From the NCBI GenBank assembly GCA_030151765.1, contig JASLCW010000434.1, positions 1-15,081 on the forward strand: a stretch of DNA of 15,081 nucleotides. Reading direction: 5' to 3'. Within the stretch, counting starts at the first letter, position 1, and every line of letters begins with the position of its first letter. A program made the position numbers and the translations under genes. Below are positions 13,271 to 15,081 of the stretch, in pieces. This DNA comes from Marmoricola sp. GTDB taxonomy: Bacteria > Actinomycetota > Actinomycetes > Propionibacteriales > Nocardioidaceae. The notes beneath the pieces were generated by a model. The model ran no database searches, was not told where the DNA came from, and was given only the letters and a program-made list of their open reading frames with translations.

Positions 13271-14260
13271 ATGACCACCCGCGAGACCGACGACGAACCG
13301 GTTCGTCACGCGGTCCGCAGCTATGCCTCGCTGCAACCGGAGCTCGAGCCGATCACCGAGCAGTACGTCGGCATCGTGACGACCCTGCTCGACGATGCCG
13401 GCATCAACTACCTGAGCATCACCGGCCGCACCAAGTCGGTCGCCTCCTTCGCCGCGAAGGCGATCCGGGCCCGCGACGGCGTACCCCTCTTCACCGATCC
13501 GCTGACGCAGATCACCGACGTGGTCGGCGTACGCGTGATCACCTATGTGGAGAGCGATGTCGCCGCGGTCGCGCAGTTGTTCGCGGACCAGCTCACCCTC
13601 ATCGAGGACCGCGACATGGGCGAGGAGACGGCGCGCGCGGGTCGCTTCGGCTATGCCAGCCGTCATCTCCTGATCTCGTCGCCAGCCCTGCCCGACCGGC
13701 CAGCCTCGGTCCAGGTGCGCACCGTCCTCCAGCACGCGTGGGCCGAGTTCGAGCACGACATCCGCTACAAGGGCAGCGTCCCCGACCGGGACGCCCCCGA
13801 CCTGGACCGGCGCTTCACCCTCGCGGCCGGCCTCCTCGAACTCGCCGATCGCGAATTCTCCGAGATCCGCAACCGGATCCAGGACTCCTTCTCCGAGCAG
13901 CATCCCGACTTCGATCCCACGGACCCGCGGATCAGCCCGCAGGAGCTCGCCAGTTTCCTGGCCGGCCAGTATCCCGACTCGGGCTGGTCGCGCACCGATC
14001 ACTACGGCTGGATCTCCGGCCTGCTGCTCGAACTCGGGGTGACCTCGCTCGACGAGCTCGGCGGGCTGCTCGCCTCCGTCGACATGGACGCGCTGATCGC
14101 GCGGATGGGCTATCGCTATCCGGCGGGCGCCGTACGCCGCCTCGACGACGCACTCCTGGCCGTCTTCGGCGAGCGCTACGTGTCCCTGACCGGCAATGCC
14201 GATCGGGTGGCGCTGCTGACCACCCGCCTGGAGAAGCTGTCCGGCCCCCGCGAGGGATGA
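13271..14260 (+). CDS. RelA/SpoT-domain (p)ppGpp synthetase-like protein with extra C-terminal region
   Basis: 329 residues. Residues 30-170 carry the nucleotidyltransferase core of the RelA/SpoT/small alarmone synthetase group: GRTKS (52-56), QITDVVGVRV (80-89, D83 the likely Mg ligand), FGYASRH (126-132) and VQVRT...HAWAEFEHDIRYKG (147-168). No HD hydrolase, TGS or ACT domain is present. Where known synthetases read E-x-Q-x-R-T, this has S146-V-Q-V-R-T. Residues 215-329 (about a third of the protein) have no match I recognise; they begin with DFDPTDPRISPQELASF and look helical. The product could be a (p)ppGpp synthetase or a related nucleotide-modifying enzyme. Start ATG 13271 lies four bases after the MFS stop, so the two may share a transcript; CAGGCT six bases before the ATG could also be a weak -10. 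Confidence 0.85.
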   Translation: MTTRETDDEPVRHAVRSYASLQPELEPITEQYVGIVTTLLDDAGINYLSITGRTKSVASFAAKAIRARDGVPLFTDPLTQITDVVGVRVITYVESDVAAVAQLFADQLTLIEDRDMGEETARAGRFGYASRHLLISSPALPDRPASVQVRTVLQHAWAEFEHDIRYKGSVPDRDAPDLDRRFTLAAGLLELADREFSEIRNRIQDSFSEQHPDFDPTDPRISPQELASFLAGQYPDSGWSRTDHYGWISGLLLELGVTSLDELGGLLASVDMDALIARMGYRYPAGAVRRLDDALLAVFGERYVSLTGNADRVALLTTRLEKLSGPREG

Positions 14261-14319
14261 TTCAGACCCGCGAACTGCCCGCTCCCTGGGCCCGTTTTCC
14301 GGTTGGAGACCACCTCGGG

Positions 14320-14332
14320 GACAATGGCCTCC
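14320..14332 (+). promoter_or_regulatory. Candidate leaderless -10 box for GAPDH
   Basis: GACAAT (14320-14325) differs by one base from TACAAT and is followed by seven bases and then the ATG at 14333. This would place the transcription start on the A of that ATG. It also argues against the in-frame ATG at 14324, which lies inside the hexamer. No strong -35 is seen. Confidence 0.45.
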
Positions 14333-15081
14333 ATGTCTGGATATCAAGAGACCTTGGCTGAGTGGAACGACCGCGAGGAGCTCGCCGAAGCCTCCATCCC
14401 GCTGATCGGCCGCCTCTACCGCGACAAGGGCGTGACCGTCGTCCTGCACAGCCGTTCGCTGGTCAACAAGGACGCGATCGACATCATCAAGACCCACCGC
14501 TTCGCCCGCCGGGTGAACGGTGAGGAGCTTTCCGTCCGCGGCACCTTCCAGTTCCTCGAGGCGCTGAGCGAGCTCGATGTCGTCGCCGCGAAGATCGACC
14601 TTGCCAAGCTGCAGGCGGCGTACAACGACGACACCCGCGGCCTGAGCATTGCCGACTTCCTCACCGAGGCACTCGCCTCCATCACGGGCGACAACAAGCT
14701 CACTGCCGCCGAGCCGCGCGATGTCGTGCTCTACGGCTTCGGCCGCATCGGCCGCCTCGTGGCACGCCTGCTCGTCGAGAAGGCCGGCTCCGGCAACGGC
14801 CTCAACCTGCGCGCGATCGTCGTACGCCGCGGCGGTGACGACGACCTCGCCAAGCGCGCCTCGCTGCTGCGTCGCGACTCGGTGCACGGCCAGTTCGACG
14901 GCTCCATCAAGATCGACGAAGAGAAGAACATCATCTTCGCGAACGGTGCCTCCATCCAGGTGATCTACGCCGGCTCGCCCGACGAGATCGACTACACCGA
15001 GTACGGCATCAACAACGCCATCCTCATCGACAACACCGGCATCTGGCGCGACCGCGACGGCCTGGGCAAGCACCTGCGCCC
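14333..15081 (+). CDS. gap: Glyceraldehyde-3-phosphate dehydrogenase, N-terminally extended type; runs off the right edge
   Basis: The first 249 codons are present and the frame is open to the edge. Unlike the classic enzyme of about 335 residues, the Rossmann motif YGFGRIGRL (G135-x-G137-x2-G140) comes after an N-terminal extension of about 125 residues. The extension starts SGYQETLAEWNDREELAEAS and includes IPLIGRLYRDKGV and HRFARRVNGEELSV. This is the long GAPDH of about 480 residues known from actinobacteria (Corynebacterium GapB and relatives), linked in that genus to the gluconeogenic direction. After the Rossmann motif, RAIVVRRGGDDDLAKRASLLRRDSVHG and NTGIWRD follow. The catalytic Cys lies beyond the window. 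An in-frame ATG three codons upstream (14324) is possible, but it would overlap the candidate -10 box. Confidence 0.93.
   Translation, partial: MSGYQETLAEWNDREELAEASIPLIGRLYRDKGVTVVLHSRSLVNKDAIDIIKTHRFARRVNGEELSVRGTFQFLEALSELDVVAAKIDLAKLQAAYNDDTRGLSIADFLTEALASITGDNKLTAAEPRDVVLYGFGRIGRLVARLLVEKAGSGNGLNLRAIVVRRGGDDDLAKRASLLRRDSVHGQFDGSIKIDEEKNIIFANGASIQVIYAGSPDEIDYTEYGINNAILIDNTGIWRDRDGLGKHLR

Noticed and set aside
13169..15073. Open frame of 634 codons on the minus strand across the alarmone synthetase-like and GAPDH genes
   Set aside because: It is antisense to two genes with clear family motifs. Long minus-strand frames are expected in high-GC DNA, and the translation is low-complexity Val/Ala/Gly/Asp/Arg with no recognisable motif.

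Overview
The window is about 15 kb of very GC-rich DNA with tightly packed genes, mostly GTG/ATG starts, many four-base ATGA overlaps, and several genes that seem to lack a leader. It contains an N-terminally extended GAPDH of the Corynebacterium GapB type, a CxxHxxC ferredoxin, a NarL-type and an OmpR-type two-component pair, and an AbiEi-like/nuclease protein of the kind common in Nocardioides and relatives. Together these point to an actinomycete. I would guess Propionibacteriales (Nocardioidaceae or Propionibacteriaceae), but the genus cannot be read from the sequence. I see no rRNA, tRNA, CRISPR array, insertion sequence or phage gene, and no gene-free stretch longer than about 175 bases.

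Layout. 1-357 (minus) is the N-terminal third of a YfeX-like Dyp peroxidase cut by the window edge. Diverging from it is a 321-residue AbiEi-like protein with a C-terminal PD-(D/E)XK-like segment (487-1452), followed by a long hairpin (1466-1520) and a small KTSC-domain protein (1574-1792). A six-helix membrane protein (1789-2349, minus) converges on the KTSC gene; their stop codons share one CTAG. A divergent spacer of about 170 bp with two dyads leads into a NarL/LuxR-type sensor kinase and regulator (2521-4619). A spacer with two tandem hairpins follows, then a secreted Ig-repeat protein (4739-6448) closed by a strong terminator hairpin.

The most interesting block is 6551-11994. An OmpR-family regulator and HAMP kinase (overlapping ATGA) are followed by a short spacer with two GATTTGAG repeats exactly 11 bp apart. 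After that come five genes, four of them joined to the previous one by ATGA overlaps: a Ser/Thr-rich exported protein, an ApbE-type FAD:protein FMN transferase, a four-His haem membrane protein of the ferric reductase type, a NuoF-like flavoprotein, and a 66-residue ferredoxin with CxxHxxC. Read together, this looks like a two-component-controlled electron route from NAD(P)H in the cytoplasm, through flavin, Fe-S and haem, to a flavinylated or extracellular acceptor. The usual FMN-binding acceptor protein is missing and the Ser/Thr-rich protein stands in its place. Three cofactor-site substitutions (NuoF-like, ferredoxin, ApbE) mark it as a divergent version.

The last part holds an MFS transporter (12028-13266), a RelA/SpoT-domain alarmone synthetase-like protein with an extra C-terminal region (13271-14260), and the first 249 codons of the GAPDH (from 14333), cut by the right edge.
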